From Streptomyces rubiginosohelvolus (GTDB lineage: Bacteria; Actinomycetota; Actinomycetes; Streptomycetales; Streptomycetaceae): 57,731 bases of DNA. The stretch is from assembly GCF_014649875.1 (NCBI RefSeq), contig NZ_BMTW01000025.1:1-57731 (forward strand), in the 5' to 3' direction. Shown piece by piece: positions 7,329 through 15,670 of the stretch. The notes beneath the pieces are model-generated. The model saw only the letters and a program-made list of their open reading frames with translations. It did no database searches and had not been told where the DNA came from. Positions within the stretch are counted from its first letter, which is position 1, and every line of letters begins with the position of its first letter. Position numbers and translations under genes: made by a program.

Positions 7329-7344
7329 CATGTGTTGTCGCGAG
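7319..7344. promoter_or_regulatory. 26-bp dyad operator between divergent signalling genes
   Basis: CTCACGACAACA-TG-TGTTGTCGCGAG has 11 of 12 positions paired, and the inner 8-bp arms are perfect. It covers the -35 of the minus-strand promoter. A plausible plus-strand -10 (TAGAGT, 7350-7355) lies just beyond it. It is the natural binding site for a dimeric DNA-binding protein, perhaps the HTH-receiver protein itself. Confidence 0.65.
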
Positions 7345-7405
7345 GGGTCTAGAGTGTGCTGGCCGCATTCCACTCGGGCGGCTTCCCCAGCGAGGAGCGC
7401 TCAGG

Positions 7406-9013
7406 ATGACCGGCGACATACAGCAACCGCGCAAGCGAAGACTGTCCTCGTGGACGACCCGGCGCTTGCTCCGCGCAGGCGTCGCCGCGTCCCTGGTGGT
7501 GCTGACCCTGCTCGGGCTGACGGGAGCCTGGGTCCTCGGGCGGACCCAGTCGATCAGCAACAATCTGACGGACGTACGGTCTCCCTCACTGTCCACCGCG
7601 TTCCGTCTGGAAACGGCCCTGGTCAACCAGGAAACCGGCATCCGCGGCTACGGCCTGACCGGCATGGCCGACTTCCTGGCCCCCTACCGGCAGGGACTCG
7701 CGGACCAGAAAGCGCATGTCCGGTCGCTCGGAGAGCTGCTCCACGGCGATCCCGCCCGGACGAAAGACCTCGAAGAGGTCCAGGCGGCCGTCGGCAGGTG
7801 GCAGGAGGGAATCGCCGAGCCCGTCGCCGCCGAACCGCCCGGCGCACCCTCCGCGCAGGCCGCGGAGCGGCTGGCCGAAGGCAAAGCAGCCTTCGACCAG
7901 GTGCGCCACGCCCTGGAGAGCCAGCAGGAGAGGCTGCGCGCGGACCGCGTCCGGGCCAGGGCAGACCTGCAGTCCACGATGATCCTGCGGAACTGGGTGT
8001 TCGGCACCATCGCCCTGGTCATCGTCGTTCTGGCGGCCCTCGTCTTCGAAGGGCTGCGCCGCGGCATCAACCGGCCACTGGAGCAGTTGGGAGCCGACGC
8101 CCGCACCATCGCCGCCGGCGACTTCAGCCATCCCATCACCCCCACGGGCCCTGCCGACCTGCGCCGTCTGAGCGGCGAGATCGAGTCGATGCGTCGCCGC
8201 CTCCTACGGGAACTGGCCTTCACCGAAGAGGCCCGGCAGCGTCTGGACGCGCAGGCCGCGGATCTCCAGCGCTCCAACGCCGAACTCGAACAGTTCGCGT
8301 ACGTGGCCTCCCACGACCTCCAGGAACCGCTGCGCAAGGTGTCCAGCTTCACCCAGCTCCTGCAACGCCGCTACGGAGGCCAACTCGACGAGCGAGCCGA
8401 CCAGTACATCGGCTTCGCGGTCGACGGAGCCAACCGCATGCAGACCCTCATCAGCGATCTGCTCAACTTCTCCCGCGTGGGCCGTGTGCACAACGCCCAC
8501 CAGAGCATCGACCTGGACACGGTGCTGGAGGAGACGCTGTCGGCGCTGAGCGTGGCCGTCGAGGAGACCGGGGCGAAGATCACGCACGACCCCCTGCCGA
8601 CCCTGGTCGCCGATCCCAGCCAGATGGTCATGCTCTGGCAGAACCTGATCGGCAACGCCGTCAAGTTCCGCCGCCCCGACGGAACCCCGCGGATCCACAT
8701 CACGGCAGCCGAGGAGGCCGGGCTGTGGCGGTTCACCGTCACCGACAACGGCATCGGCATCCCACCCGAGTACGCCGAGAAGATCTTCGTCATCTTCCAG
8801 CGGCTCCACACCAAGGAGACCTACAGCGGCAGCGGCATAGGCCTGGCGATGTGCAAGAAGATCGTCGAGTTCCACGGCGGGACCATCACCATCGACCCGG
8901 ACTACCGCGAGGGAGCCCGCGTCACCTTCACCCTGGCCCCCGAACCGCCGCAGCTCCCCACCCCGTCGGCCACACCGGAGGACGCGCGAGCAGAGGCGGA
9001 GCAGGCGCGATGA
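7406..9013 (+). CDS. CHASE3-domain sensor histidine kinase
   Basis: A 535-residue membrane kinase. It has a transmembrane helix at about 24-45 and an extracytoplasmic CHASE3-type helical domain at about 46-195 (note ALVNQETGIRGYGLTG). A second helix lies at about 196-216, then HAMP (217-270), a short coiled coil, HisKA with H303 in YVASHDLQEPLRKV, and HATPase_c with NLIGNAVKF, DNGIGIP and GSGIGLAMCKK. The kinase core resembles phytochrome-type kinases that phosphorylate single-domain Rcp1 receivers. A GAGGAGCG ribosome binding site precedes ATG 7406. The stop overlaps the next gene's ATG (ATGA), so kinase and receiver-phosphatase are made together. The CHASE3 signal is unknown. Confidence 0.9.
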   Translation: MTGDIQQPRKRRLSSWTTRRLLRAGVAASLVVLTLLGLTGAWVLGRTQSISNNLTDVRSPSLSTAFRLETALVNQETGIRGYGLTGMADFLAPYRQGLADQKAHVRSLGELLHGDPARTKDLEEVQAAVGRWQEGIAEPVAAEPPGAPSAQAAERLAEGKAAFDQVRHALESQQERLRADRVRARADLQSTMILRNWVFGTIALVIVVLAALVFEGLRRGINRPLEQLGADARTIAAGDFSHPITPTGPADLRRLSGEIESMRRRLLRELAFTEEARQRLDAQAADLQRSNAELEQFAYVASHDLQEPLRKVSSFTQLLQRRYGGQLDERADQYIGFAVDGANRMQTLISDLLNFSRVGRVHNAHQSIDLDTVLEETLSALSVAVEETGAKITHDPLPTLVADPSQMVMLWQNLIGNAVKFRRPDGTPRIHITAAEEAGLWRFTVTDNGIGIPPEYAEKIFVIFQRLHTKETYSGSGIGLAMCKKIVEFHGGTITIDPDYREGARVTFTLAPEPPQLPTPSATPEDARAEAEQAR

Positions 9014-10215
9014 GCACCGCTGGGGAACCTGTTCCTGATGCGCCCTCCGGCCCGTCCCACTACCGCATTCTCCTGATCGAGGACGATCCGGGCGACGTTC
9101 TGCTCGTCGAGGAACTCCTCCACGTCACCGGACTCCGCTTCGAGCTGACCACCCGCACCACCCTGGCCGAAGCCCGCGCCGAACTGCTCTCCAGCCGGGC
9201 CGACTGCATCCTCCTCGATCTGCACTTGCCGGATGTGTCGGGCATCGACGCCCTCACCACCGTGCGAAACCTTGCCCCGCACACCGCCGTGATCGTCCTC
9301 ACCGGCCTGCCCGAGGCCCAGGCAGGCACCGAGGCGATGGCGGCCGGTGCCCAGGACTACCTGGTCAAGGGCAAGGTCGACGCCGACCTCCTGGACCGGA
9401 CGGTGCGCTACGCCGTCTATCGCAGCCATACCGAACGGGTGAGCGCCGAGGTCCAGGCAGCACGGCAGCGTGCGGAGGAGAACGCCCGCCTGGAACGCGG
9501 CCTCCTGCCGCAGCCCATCCTCGACACCTCCTCGGTGAGAGTGACCTCCCGCTATCTGCCCGGTGCCGCACTGGCGCTGCTGGGCGGGGACTTCCTCGAC
9601 GTGGTCGAGGGCGACGACGGCCTGCTCCACGCGGTCGTGGGCGATGTCAGCGGCCACGGCCCCGACGCCGCCGCGCTCGGTGTCTTCCTGCGCATCGCCT
9701 GGCGCTCTCTCGTGCTGGGCGGGCACCGCGGCAAGGATCTGCTCCACCTCATGGAGCGCATCCTGGTCGCCGAGCGAGGCAGCCACGCCCTGTTCGCCAC
9801 GTGCACCATCCTCACCCTGGATCAGCACGCCGGCACGATCATTCTCCATCTCGTCGGCCACCATGAGCCGCTGCTGACCACCGTGCAGGGAACCCGGGAA
9901 GTGTCCGCGGCTCACGGCATGGCGCTCGGGATCGTCCCCGGCCTTCGCTCCTGGCCCTCCACCACCGTCCCCCTCCCGGCCAGTGGGGCTCTGACCCTCT
10001 ACACCGACGGGCTCACCGAAGGTCACAGCGGCGCGGACGACGACCGGCTCGGCGTCGAAGGACTCCTCACCCTGATCGGGAACCTGCCACCGGCAGACCC
10101 GGCCGCCCATGTCGACCGGCTCATCACGGAGACCCACCGGCTGAACGCCGGACGCCACTCCGACGACCTGGCCGTCCTCCGGCTGGACTGGGGCGAGCCG
10201 ACATCCCTCTCCTGA
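9010..10215 (+). CDS. Receiver-domain PP2C (SpoIIE/RsbU-type) phosphatase
   Basis: A 401-residue protein. The N-terminal receiver domain (about 18-135) has acidic residues E24-D25-D26, phosphoacceptor D70 in CILLDLHLPD and the KGK lysine region. A short coiled coil (about 140-172) links it to a SpoIIE-type PP2C phosphatase domain with metal-binding motifs GGDFLDVVEG, VVGDVSGHGPDAA and SDDLAVL. Such proteins dephosphorylate anti-anti-sigma factors when the receiver is phosphorylated. The gene is translationally coupled to the upstream kinase. No anti-sigma or anti-anti-sigma gene lies nearby, so its substrate must be encoded elsewhere. Confidence 0.9.
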   Translation: MSTAGEPVPDAPSGPSHYRILLIEDDPGDVLLVEELLHVTGLRFELTTRTTLAEARAELLSSRADCILLDLHLPDVSGIDALTTVRNLAPHTAVIVLTGLPEAQAGTEAMAAGAQDYLVKGKVDADLLDRTVRYAVYRSHTERVSAEVQAARQRAEENARLERGLLPQPILDTSSVRVTSRYLPGAALALLGGDFLDVVEGDDGLLHAVVGDVSGHGPDAAALGVFLRIAWRSLVLGGHRGKDLLHLMERILVAERGSHALFATCTILTLDQHAGTIILHLVGHHEPLLTTVQGTREVSAAHGMALGIVPGLRSWPSTTVPLPASGALTLYTDGLTEGHSGADDDRLGVEGLLTLIGNLPPADPAAHVDRLITETHRLNAGRHSDDLAVLRLDWGEPTSLS

Positions 10216-10230
10216 CGCCCGGACAGCTCG

Positions 10231-11163
10231 GTGCCGCCACGAGAGGGGCCGCACGCCGAGGCCTTAGTCATCACCGTCGCCCTCGCCGCGGCGGTGTCCT
10301 CGGTCGTCCCGGCATCGGCAGGGGCCTGGGCCGCCGCCCCGTCATCCGACCGGACCTCCCAGGAGAGTTCGGGACCGGGACAGGCCGGGCAGCGGGCGGC
10401 CGTGGACGGTGGTCTGGCGGTCGTCGGCCTGACCACCGGTCAGCGGCTGGTGGAGTTCCGTACCGGTGAGCCCTCCAGGCCGTGGCAGCTGGGCAAGGTC
10501 AGCGGCCTCAAGAAGGACACCAAACTGGTCGGCATCGACTTCCGGGTGCAGAACACCAAGCTGTACGGGGTCGGCGACAAGGGCGGCATCTACACCCTGA
10601 ACACCCGCAACGCCAAGGCGGCCAAGGTGTCGCAGCTGACCGTCGCCCTGTCCGGCACGTTCTTCGGGGTCGACTTCAACCCGGCCGCGAACCGCCTGCG
10701 AGTCATCAGCGACACCGGCCAGAACCTGCGCCACAACATCGACGACCCGGCGGCCCCCCGTACCACCACCGTCGACACCCCGCTCACCAACCCGACGACA
10801 CCCCCCTCGACGGCCAAGGGGGTAACCGGTGCGGCGTACACGAACAACGACCTCAACGCCGAGACCGCGACGTCCCTCTTCGACATCGACACGACGAACG
10901 ACCGTGTCTCGCTCCAGTCGCCCGCCAACTCCGGCACCCTCGCCCCCACCGGGAACCTCGGCGTCAACGCCGGTCCGAACGCCGGATTCGACATCTACTT
11001 CTCCCACCGGACGCGGACCAACCACGGCTTCGCCGCACTCAGCGTCAACGGGGCCTACCGCTTCTACGACGTCAACATCCTCACCGGACAGGCGGTGGGC
11101 GTAGGCGCCTTCCCCAAGGCTCACCAGGTCACCGACGTGGCTCTGCCGCTGAACCAGAGCTGA
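10231..11163 (+). CDS. Secreted DUF4394-domain protein
   Basis: A 310-residue protein. A hydrophobic N-terminal stretch (about residues 12-35, ending in alanines before APSSDR) looks like a signal peptide. The remainder is one DUF4394 domain, recognised by LVGIDFRVQNTKLYGVGDKG, the FFGVDFNPAANRLRVISDTG segment and the GAAYTNND turn. The domain is a predicted beta-propeller of unknown function. The start is uncertain: GTG 10231 gives a slightly long N-region and no strong ribosome binding site. It follows the phosphatase by 15 bases but may be separately expressed. It converges on a fasciclin lipoprotein across a strong terminator. Confidence 0.75.
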   Translation: MPPREGPHAEALVITVALAAAVSSVVPASAGAWAAAPSSDRTSQESSGPGQAGQRAAVDGGLAVVGLTTGQRLVEFRTGEPSRPWQLGKVSGLKKDTKLVGIDFRVQNTKLYGVGDKGGIYTLNTRNAKAAKVSQLTVALSGTFFGVDFNPAANRLRVISDTGQNLRHNIDDPAAPRTTTVDTPLTNPTTPPSTAKGVTGAAYTNNDLNAETATSLFDIDTTNDRVSLQSPANSGTLAPTGNLGVNAGPNAGFDIYFSHRTRTNHGFAALSVNGAYRFYDVNILTGQAVGVGAFPKAHQVTDVALPLNQS

Positions 11164-11202
11164 CGTGCTCGCACCATGAGCACGCGTCACAGGGCTGGTC
11201 GA

Positions 11203-11235
11203 GGGCCCCGAGTCGGTGTGGATGACTCGGGGCCC
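11203..11235. terminator. Bidirectional terminator, 12-bp stem
   Basis: GGGCCCCGAGTC (11203-11214) and GACTCGGGGCCC (11224-11235) pair perfectly around a 9-base loop. It sits between the convergent DUF4394 and fasciclin genes. No T-run is present, but the stem is strong enough to act in both directions. Confidence 0.8.
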
Positions 11236-11275
11236 GGCCCGTTCGGGGTCTGTCGCGTGGTGCGCGGGGTGTGCG

Positions 11276-11929
11276 TCAGCTCTTGGGCATGAGGACGGTG
11301 TCGACGATGTAGACGGTGGCGTTGGCGGTGGGGACGTTGCCGCAGACGACCTTGGAGGTGTCGTTGACGGTGTAGTTCTCGCCGGAGCCCTTGGTGGTGA
11401 GGGCGGACTTCTGGAGGGTGTCGTAGGTGCCGCTCTCCAGCTGCGTGGGGGAGAGCTTCTCGCCGACGACGTGGTAGGTGAGGATGTTGGTGAGCATCTC
11501 CTTGTCGGCCAGGACCTTGTCGAGGTCGGCCTTGGGGATCTTGGCGAAGGCGTCGTTGGTCGGCGCGAACACGGTGATGTTCTGGGCGTTGTTGAGCGTG
11601 TCGACGAGGCCGGCCTTCTTCACCGCGGTGACCAGGGTGGACAGGGCGGGGTTGTTCGAGGCGGCGGTGGCGACCGGGTCCTGGGCCATGCCGTCGAAGG
11701 AGCCCGCACCGTCCTTCGGGACGGTGGCGCATGCCGGACCGAACGGGCCGTCCGCGGGGGTGCCCTCGGCCGGCGCGCTCGACTTCTCCTCCGCGGGGGC
11801 GGAGCTGGAGGACTTGTCGGCGGCGGCGTCGGAGGAGCTGTCGTCCCCGCCGCAGGCGGTCAGCGTCAGCGGGAGGACGGCGGCGGCGGTGAGGGCGAGG
11901 GCGGCGCGGCGGTAGCGGAAGGCAGTCAC
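11276..11929 (-). CDS. Fasciclin-domain lipoprotein
   Basis: A 217-residue exported protein with a lipobox LTAC (Cys26). A low-complexity Ser/Ala/Glu linker (about 30-60) is followed by a single fasciclin (FAS1) domain at about 75-215. Landmarks are NNPALSTLVTAVKKAGLVDT, NITVFAPTNDAFAKIP, ILTYHVVGEKLSP and the closing VYIVDTVLMP. FAS1 domains mediate adhesion at the cell surface. GTG 11929 follows a GGAGAT ribosome binding site. Secreted FAS1 and DUF4394 proteins side by side suggest a shared surface role, but the link is only positional. Confidence 0.88.
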   Translation of the reverse strand: MTAFRYRRAALALTAAAVLPLTLTACGGDDSSSDAAADKSSSSAPAEEKSSAPAEGTPADGPFGPACATVPKDGAGSFDGMAQDPVATAASNNPALSTLVTAVKKAGLVDTLNNAQNITVFAPTNDAFAKIPKADLDKVLADKEMLTNILTYHVVGEKLSPTQLESGTYDTLQKSALTTKGSGENYTVNDTSKVVCGNVPTANATVYIVDTVLMPKS

Positions 11930-12032
11930 GAGATATCTCCAGCGTGTTCGATTGGTAGCGCTGCGTGTTCGCCGGGGGGTGTGGTTCGGCGACCGGGTGG
12001 TGATGTTCCGCAGTGCTGATGTCGGGTCAGGT

Positions 12033-12053
12033 GTCGCCCCGGTGCGGGGCGAC
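12033..12053. terminator. Hairpin GTCGCCCC-GGTGC-GGGGCGAC
   Basis: A perfect 8-bp GC stem with a 5-base loop, about 100 bases upstream of the fasciclin start. It may be a terminator of a lost gene or part of the fasciclin 5' region. Confidence 0.4.
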
Positions 12054-12330
12054 TCGGGTCAGAGCGCTCGTCCGCGAAGCGGGTCGCGGGCGACGTCCGC
12101 TGTGGGGCGGATCGGTTGTGCTGCTCTGATCGTCATGTCTGCTATCCGGAGCCGCCGCGCGGTCGGATTGGTCCGCGAGGAAGAAACTTCATCCGGCCGC
12201 GCCCCGGGGTCTGTCGATCTGCCCGGAGATTGGCCCGACCGGGTGGTGTGCCGGGATCGACCAATCCGGCGTCCTGGCGGTGGCGAATACCCGATGTGAG
12301 CGGCTGTCAGGAGGAGGCGCCGCGCACGAC

Positions 12331-12359
12331 GAGGTTCCCCGGCGGCTGCGGGGAACCTC
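12331..12359. terminator. Hairpin, 10-bp stem GAGGTTCCCC/GGGGAACCTC
   Basis: The arms at 12331-12340 and 12350-12359 pair perfectly around a 9-base loop. It lies exactly at the stop of the minus-strand gene remnant, the place expected for that gene's terminator. This supports the view that a real gene once ended here. Confidence 0.6.
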
Positions 12360-12570
12360 ACCTCGCTCCCCGCGGTGGAAGGCCCGCGGCGAGCAGCTGT
12401 TGTGGGGCGCCACTCTCCTGGGCGCCCCACGACAGACCGGCCGTTTCCCAGGTGATGTGGCGAAGGCCGGCGTGGTCCAGGGTGCGGTGGACCTCGACCG
12501 TGGGGAACGTGTCCTTGAGGCAGAGGGCGGTGCGGTCGACGGTGAAGGCCGCTGTGCTGCAACCCCCGGA
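12358..12570 (-). pseudogene. 5'-truncated gene remnant of unknown family
   Basis: The minus-strand frame ending in TGA at 12358-12360 has nearly all G or C at third positions for about 45 codons. It reads sensibly (AAFTVDRTALCLKDTFPTVE, then VHRTLDHAGLRHITWETAGL). Beyond about 12570 the frame loses this character, and no good start codon or ribosome binding site is present. A hairpin sits at the stop. It looks like the C-terminal end of a gene whose 5' part has been deleted. The upper boundary is approximate and the family was not recognised. Confidence 0.4.
12402..12430. repeat. 10-bp inverted repeat GTGGGGCGCC/GGCGCCCCAC
   Basis: The arms at 12402-12411 and 12421-12430 are perfect, with a 9-base loop. 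It lies inside the coding-like remnant, 42 bases from the hairpin at 12331-12359. An inverted repeat inside a coding end is unusual and may mark a rearrangement junction. Confidence 0.5.
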
Positions 12571-12666
12571 TTCTCGCAGCCCCCGGATTCTTCCCGCGCT
12601 CGATCGTGTGCCGCTCGGCGTGCAGAATCGACTGTCCGACACGCGCAGAACGAGGTGAGAGCCCGT

Positions 12667-14511
12667 ATGTTCACCACCCGGCCCACTCTCCAAGGCACCT
12701 TCGGGATGGTGTCCTCCACCCACTGGCTGGCCTCGCAGTCCGCGATGGCGGTCCTGGAGGACGGCGGCAACGCCTATGACGCCGCCGTCGCCGCCGGGTT
12801 CGTCCTCCATGTCGTCGAGCCGCACCTCAACGGCCCGGCCGGCGAGGTCCCGATGATCCTGGCGAGCGGGGACGGTGAAGTGCGGGTGCTGTGCGGTCAG
12901 GGGACCGCTCCGGCCGGGGCCACCGTCGCCCACTACCGCTCCCTCGGCCTCGGGCTCGTCCCCGGCACCGGGCCGCTCGCCGCCGCCGTCCCCGGCGCCT
13001 TCGACGCCTGGATGCTGCTCCTGCGCGACCACGGCACCAAGGACCTGGCCGAGGTGCTGCGCTACGCGATCGGATACGCCGAGCACGGCCACGCCCCCGT
13101 CGAACGGGTCGGCGAGACCGTGGAGGCCGTGCGCGGACTCTTCGAGACCGAGTGGACCACCTCCGCCGCCGTCTATCTTCCCGGCGGCCGCTCCCCGCGC
13201 CCCGGCGAGCTGTTCCGCAACCCCGCCCTGGCCGCCACCTGGCGACGCCTCATCGCCGAGGCGTCGGCCACCGGGGGAGCGGACCGCGACGCCCGGATCG
13301 AGGCCGCCCGCACGATCTGGCGTGAAGGGTTCGTGGCCGAGGCCCTCGTACGGCAGGCGGCGGTCCCCACCCTGGACACCAGCGGCGACCGGCACACCGG
13401 CACGCTCACCGCCGCCGACCTGGCCGGCTGGTCCGCGTCGTACGAAGCCCCCGTCACGTACGACTGGAACGGCTGGACGCTGGCCAAGGCGGGCGGCTGG
13501 AGCCAGGGGCCCGTCTTCCTCCAGCAGCTGGCGCTCCTCCCGGACGAGCTGCCGCCGCCCGGCTCCGCCGACTACATCCACCTGCTCGTCGAGGGCTGCA
13601 AGCTCGCCATGGCCGACCGCGAGGCCTGGTACGGGGACGCCGCCGCCGTACCCCTGGACGAGCTGCTCTCCGCTCCGTACAACACCCGACGCCGCGCGCT
13701 CGTCACGGACACCGCGTCCACGGAACTGCGCCCCGGCGGCCCCGGCGGCCTCACCCCGCTCCTGTCCGCCCACGTGCGCGCGGTCGCGGCCGGGAAGCCC
13801 GGGGCTGCCGGGCCCGGCTTCGTTCCCGCGCCCGGCGCCGGTGAGCCCACCATGGCACGCGGCACCCGCCACGGCCCCGATGAGCTGGTCGGTCCCGACG
13901 GGGCCACCCGGGGCGACACCTGTCACCTGGACGTCGTCGACCGCTGGGGCAACATGGTCTCCGCCACGCCCAGTGGCGGCTGGCTCCAGTCCAACCCGGT
14001 CGTGCCCGAGCTGGGCTTCCCGCTCGGCACCCGGCTCCAGATGGCCTGGCTGGACGAGGGGCTGCCCAACTCCCTGACGCCCGGCCGCCGTCCCCGCACC
14101 ACCCTCACGCCCTCCCTCGCCCTGCGCGACGGCGTGCCCGTGATGGCGTTCGGCACACCCGGCGGCGACCAGCAGGACCAGTGGCAGGTGCACTTCTTCC
14201 TCGCCGTCGCCCGGCGCGCCCGGGTCCGCGGCGGGCTCGACCTCCAGGGCGCGATCGACGAGCCGAACTGGCACAACGACAGCTTCCCCGGCTCGTTCCA
14301 CCCGCGCGCCATGCACCCCGGCAGCGTCACCGTGGAAGGCCGCACGGACCCCGGAGTGATCGCGGAACTGCGCCGCCGGGGACACGACGTCACGGTCGGC
14401 GAGCCCTGGTCGGAGGGGCGGCTGTGCGCCGTGGCCCGGGACCCCGCAACCGGCATCCTGTCCGCCGCCGCCAACCCGCGCGGCATGCAGGGGTACGCCG
14501 TCGGCCGCTGA
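12667..14511 (+). CDS. Gamma-glutamyltransferase family protein
   Basis: A 614-residue Ntn-hydrolase. The N-terminal large-subunit region has the family's HWLASQSAMAVLEDGGNAYD opening and an HLNGPAGEVP segment. The autoprocessing site is Thr418 in GDTCHLDVVDRWGNMVSATP, the expected N-terminal nucleophile of the small subunit. Members hydrolyse or transfer gamma-glutamyl groups, for example from glutathione, or act on acyl side chains. No signal peptide is visible, so it is likely a cytoplasmic YwrD-like form. ATG 12667 has a GAGGTGAG ribosome binding site; longer in-frame starts upstream read through non-coding hairpins. A hairpin directly follows the stop. Confidence 0.87.
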   Translation: MFTTRPTLQGTFGMVSSTHWLASQSAMAVLEDGGNAYDAAVAAGFVLHVVEPHLNGPAGEVPMILASGDGEVRVLCGQGTAPAGATVAHYRSLGLGLVPGTGPLAAAVPGAFDAWMLLLRDHGTKDLAEVLRYAIGYAEHGHAPVERVGETVEAVRGLFETEWTTSAAVYLPGGRSPRPGELFRNPALAATWRRLIAEASATGGADRDARIEAARTIWREGFVAEALVRQAAVPTLDTSGDRHTGTLTAADLAGWSASYEAPVTYDWNGWTLAKAGGWSQGPVFLQQLALLPDELPPPGSADYIHLLVEGCKLAMADREAWYGDAAAVPLDELLSAPYNTRRRALVTDTASTELRPGGPGGLTPLLSAHVRAVAAGKPGAAGPGFVPAPGAGEPTMARGTRHGPDELVGPDGATRGDTCHLDVVDRWGNMVSATPSGGWLQSNPVVPELGFPLGTRLQMAWLDEGLPNSLTPGRRPRTTLTPSLALRDGVPVMAFGTPGGDQQDQWQVHFFLAVARRARVRGGLDLQGAIDEPNWHNDSFPGSFHPRAMHPGSVTVEGRTDPGVIAELRRRGHDVTVGEPWSEGRLCAVARDPATGILSAAANPRGMQGYAVGR

Positions 14512-14534
14512 CCGGCACTACGTGACCGTGCCGG
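14512..14534. terminator. Hairpin CCGGCAC/GTGCCGG after ggt
   Basis: A perfect 7-bp stem with a 9-base loop starts immediately after the stop codon of the gamma-glutamyltransferase gene. It is a candidate terminator, although the next gene follows within 82 bases on the same strand. Confidence 0.4.
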
Positions 14535-14615
14535 CCAGCGCCCCCGCACCGCGCTGACCAGGACCTTCGACCGCCCGGCGGCAGCCTCGCCGGACGACCG
14601 TGATTGGGTGGAGCC

Positions 14616-15461
14616 ATGATCGATGACTTCCTGTACGGGACCGCCGGGGACACCGGACCGCTGGCCGAGGTCGAGGCCGCCGTGCGCGCCGCCGCCGCGG
14701 CCGAGATCGTGCCCCGCCACCGGAAGCTCGCCGCCCACGAGATCATCGAGAAGAGCGGCCCGCACGACCTGGTCACCGCCGCCGACCGGCTGGCCGAGGA
14801 ACACCTCTCAGCCGCCCTCACCAAGCTGCTGCCCGGCTCGGTCGTCGTCGGCGAGGAGTCCGTCCACGCCGACCCGGCGGTCTACGACGCCCTCGGCGGC
14901 GACGCCCCCGTCTGGATCGTCGACCCGGTCGACGGCACCCGCCAGTTCGTCCGCGGGGAGGCCGGCTTCTGCACCCTGGTCGCCCTCGCCCGGCACGGCG
15001 AGGTCCACGCCTCCTGGACGTACGCGCCGATCCTGGGTGAGATGGCCGTCGCCGTGCGTGGCCGGGGCGCCACACTCAACGGCACCCCGATACGCGCCGG
15101 TGCCCCCGCCCCCGGCGCCGTCCTGAACGTGGCGATGTCGCACCCCGACTACACCACCGACGCCCAGAAGCGGGCCCTGCTCGGCCTGCGCACCGAAGGC
15201 ATCGCGGCCCGGCCCTGCGGCTCGGCGGGCCTGGAGTACCTCGCGGTGGCGCGCGGGGAGCTGGACGCCACCGCGTTCAACTGGGAGTACGCCTGGGACC
15301 ACGCGGCCGGACTGCTCCTGGTCACCGAGGCGGGCGGCGCGCAGTCGACCCTGGCGGGCGTCCCGTTCCGGATCGCGGGCGGCAACGACCTGCCGTTCAC
15401 GGCGGCCCGCGACGAGGCCACCGCCGAACGGATCCTGACGGCGTTGCGGGCGGGCGGCTGA
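14616..15461 (+). CDS. Inositol monophosphatase family protein
   Basis: A 281-residue protein of the Mg-dependent inositol monophosphatase/FBPase-like superfamily. It has the metal site GEES (about residue 74), the signature WIVDPVDGTRQFVRG (about 100-115) and the C-terminal metal motif WEYAWDHAAGLLLVTEAGG. Substrates of this family include inositol phosphates, histidinol phosphate and 3'-phosphoadenosine nucleotides; the sequence does not say which. ATG 14616 has a GGTGGAG site 5 bases upstream. An in-frame GTG at 14604 would overlap that site and is rejected. Confidence 0.85.
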   Translation: MIDDFLYGTAGDTGPLAEVEAAVRAAAAAEIVPRHRKLAAHEIIEKSGPHDLVTAADRLAEEHLSAALTKLLPGSVVVGEESVHADPAVYDALGGDAPVWIVDPVDGTRQFVRGEAGFCTLVALARHGEVHASWTYAPILGEMAVAVRGRGATLNGTPIRAGAPAPGAVLNVAMSHPDYTTDAQKRALLGLRTEGIAARPCGSAGLEYLAVARGELDATAFNWEYAWDHAAGLLLVTEAGGAQSTLAGVPFRIAGGNDLPFTAARDEATAERILTALRAGG

Positions 15462-15582
15462 CGGAGACGGGCGCCAGGTCCGTGTCGGGGCCTTCCCGCC
15501 GGCGGGACCCGGGCCGCCCAACGAGCCCCGGGCCGTCACCGAGGACCCGGGCCGACCGGCACGCGGCTCCGGGCCCATCGCC

Positions 15583-15606
15583 ACGCGGACCGGCGGGGGT
15601 CCGCGT
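15583..15606. terminator. Hairpin ACGCGGACC/GGTCCGCGT
   Basis: A perfect 9-bp stem with a 6-base loop (GGCGGG) lies 122 bases after the inositol-phosphatase-family stop and 65 bases before the next start. It probably terminates the upstream transcript. Confidence 0.55.
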
Positions 15607-15670
15607 CCGCGCTGTCGGTGGGGCCGCATACCCTGGGAGTCCGACTGCCCTCCGACGAAGGAGTCCCAAG

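Larger units (their letters stand above)
11930..12666. other. 737-bp region without an intact gene
   Basis: This stretch lies between the fasciclin start and the gamma-glutamyltransferase start. It holds three strong hairpins (12033-12053, 12331-12359, 12402-12430) and a minus-strand coding-like remnant (about 12358-12570). There is also a 25-codon minus-strand frame starting at 12136 with no ribosome binding site. No convincing full gene was found on either strand. Confidence 0.55.

Noticed and set aside
7330..9009. In-frame 5' extension of the receiver-PP2C gene across the histidine kinase
   Set aside because: This part is an out-of-frame reading of the kinase gene. The true start is ATG 9010, overlapping the kinase stop.
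12059..12136. A 25-codon minus-strand peptide upstream of the fasciclin gene
   Set aside because: It has no ribosome binding site, no recognisable relatives and a composition expected by chance.
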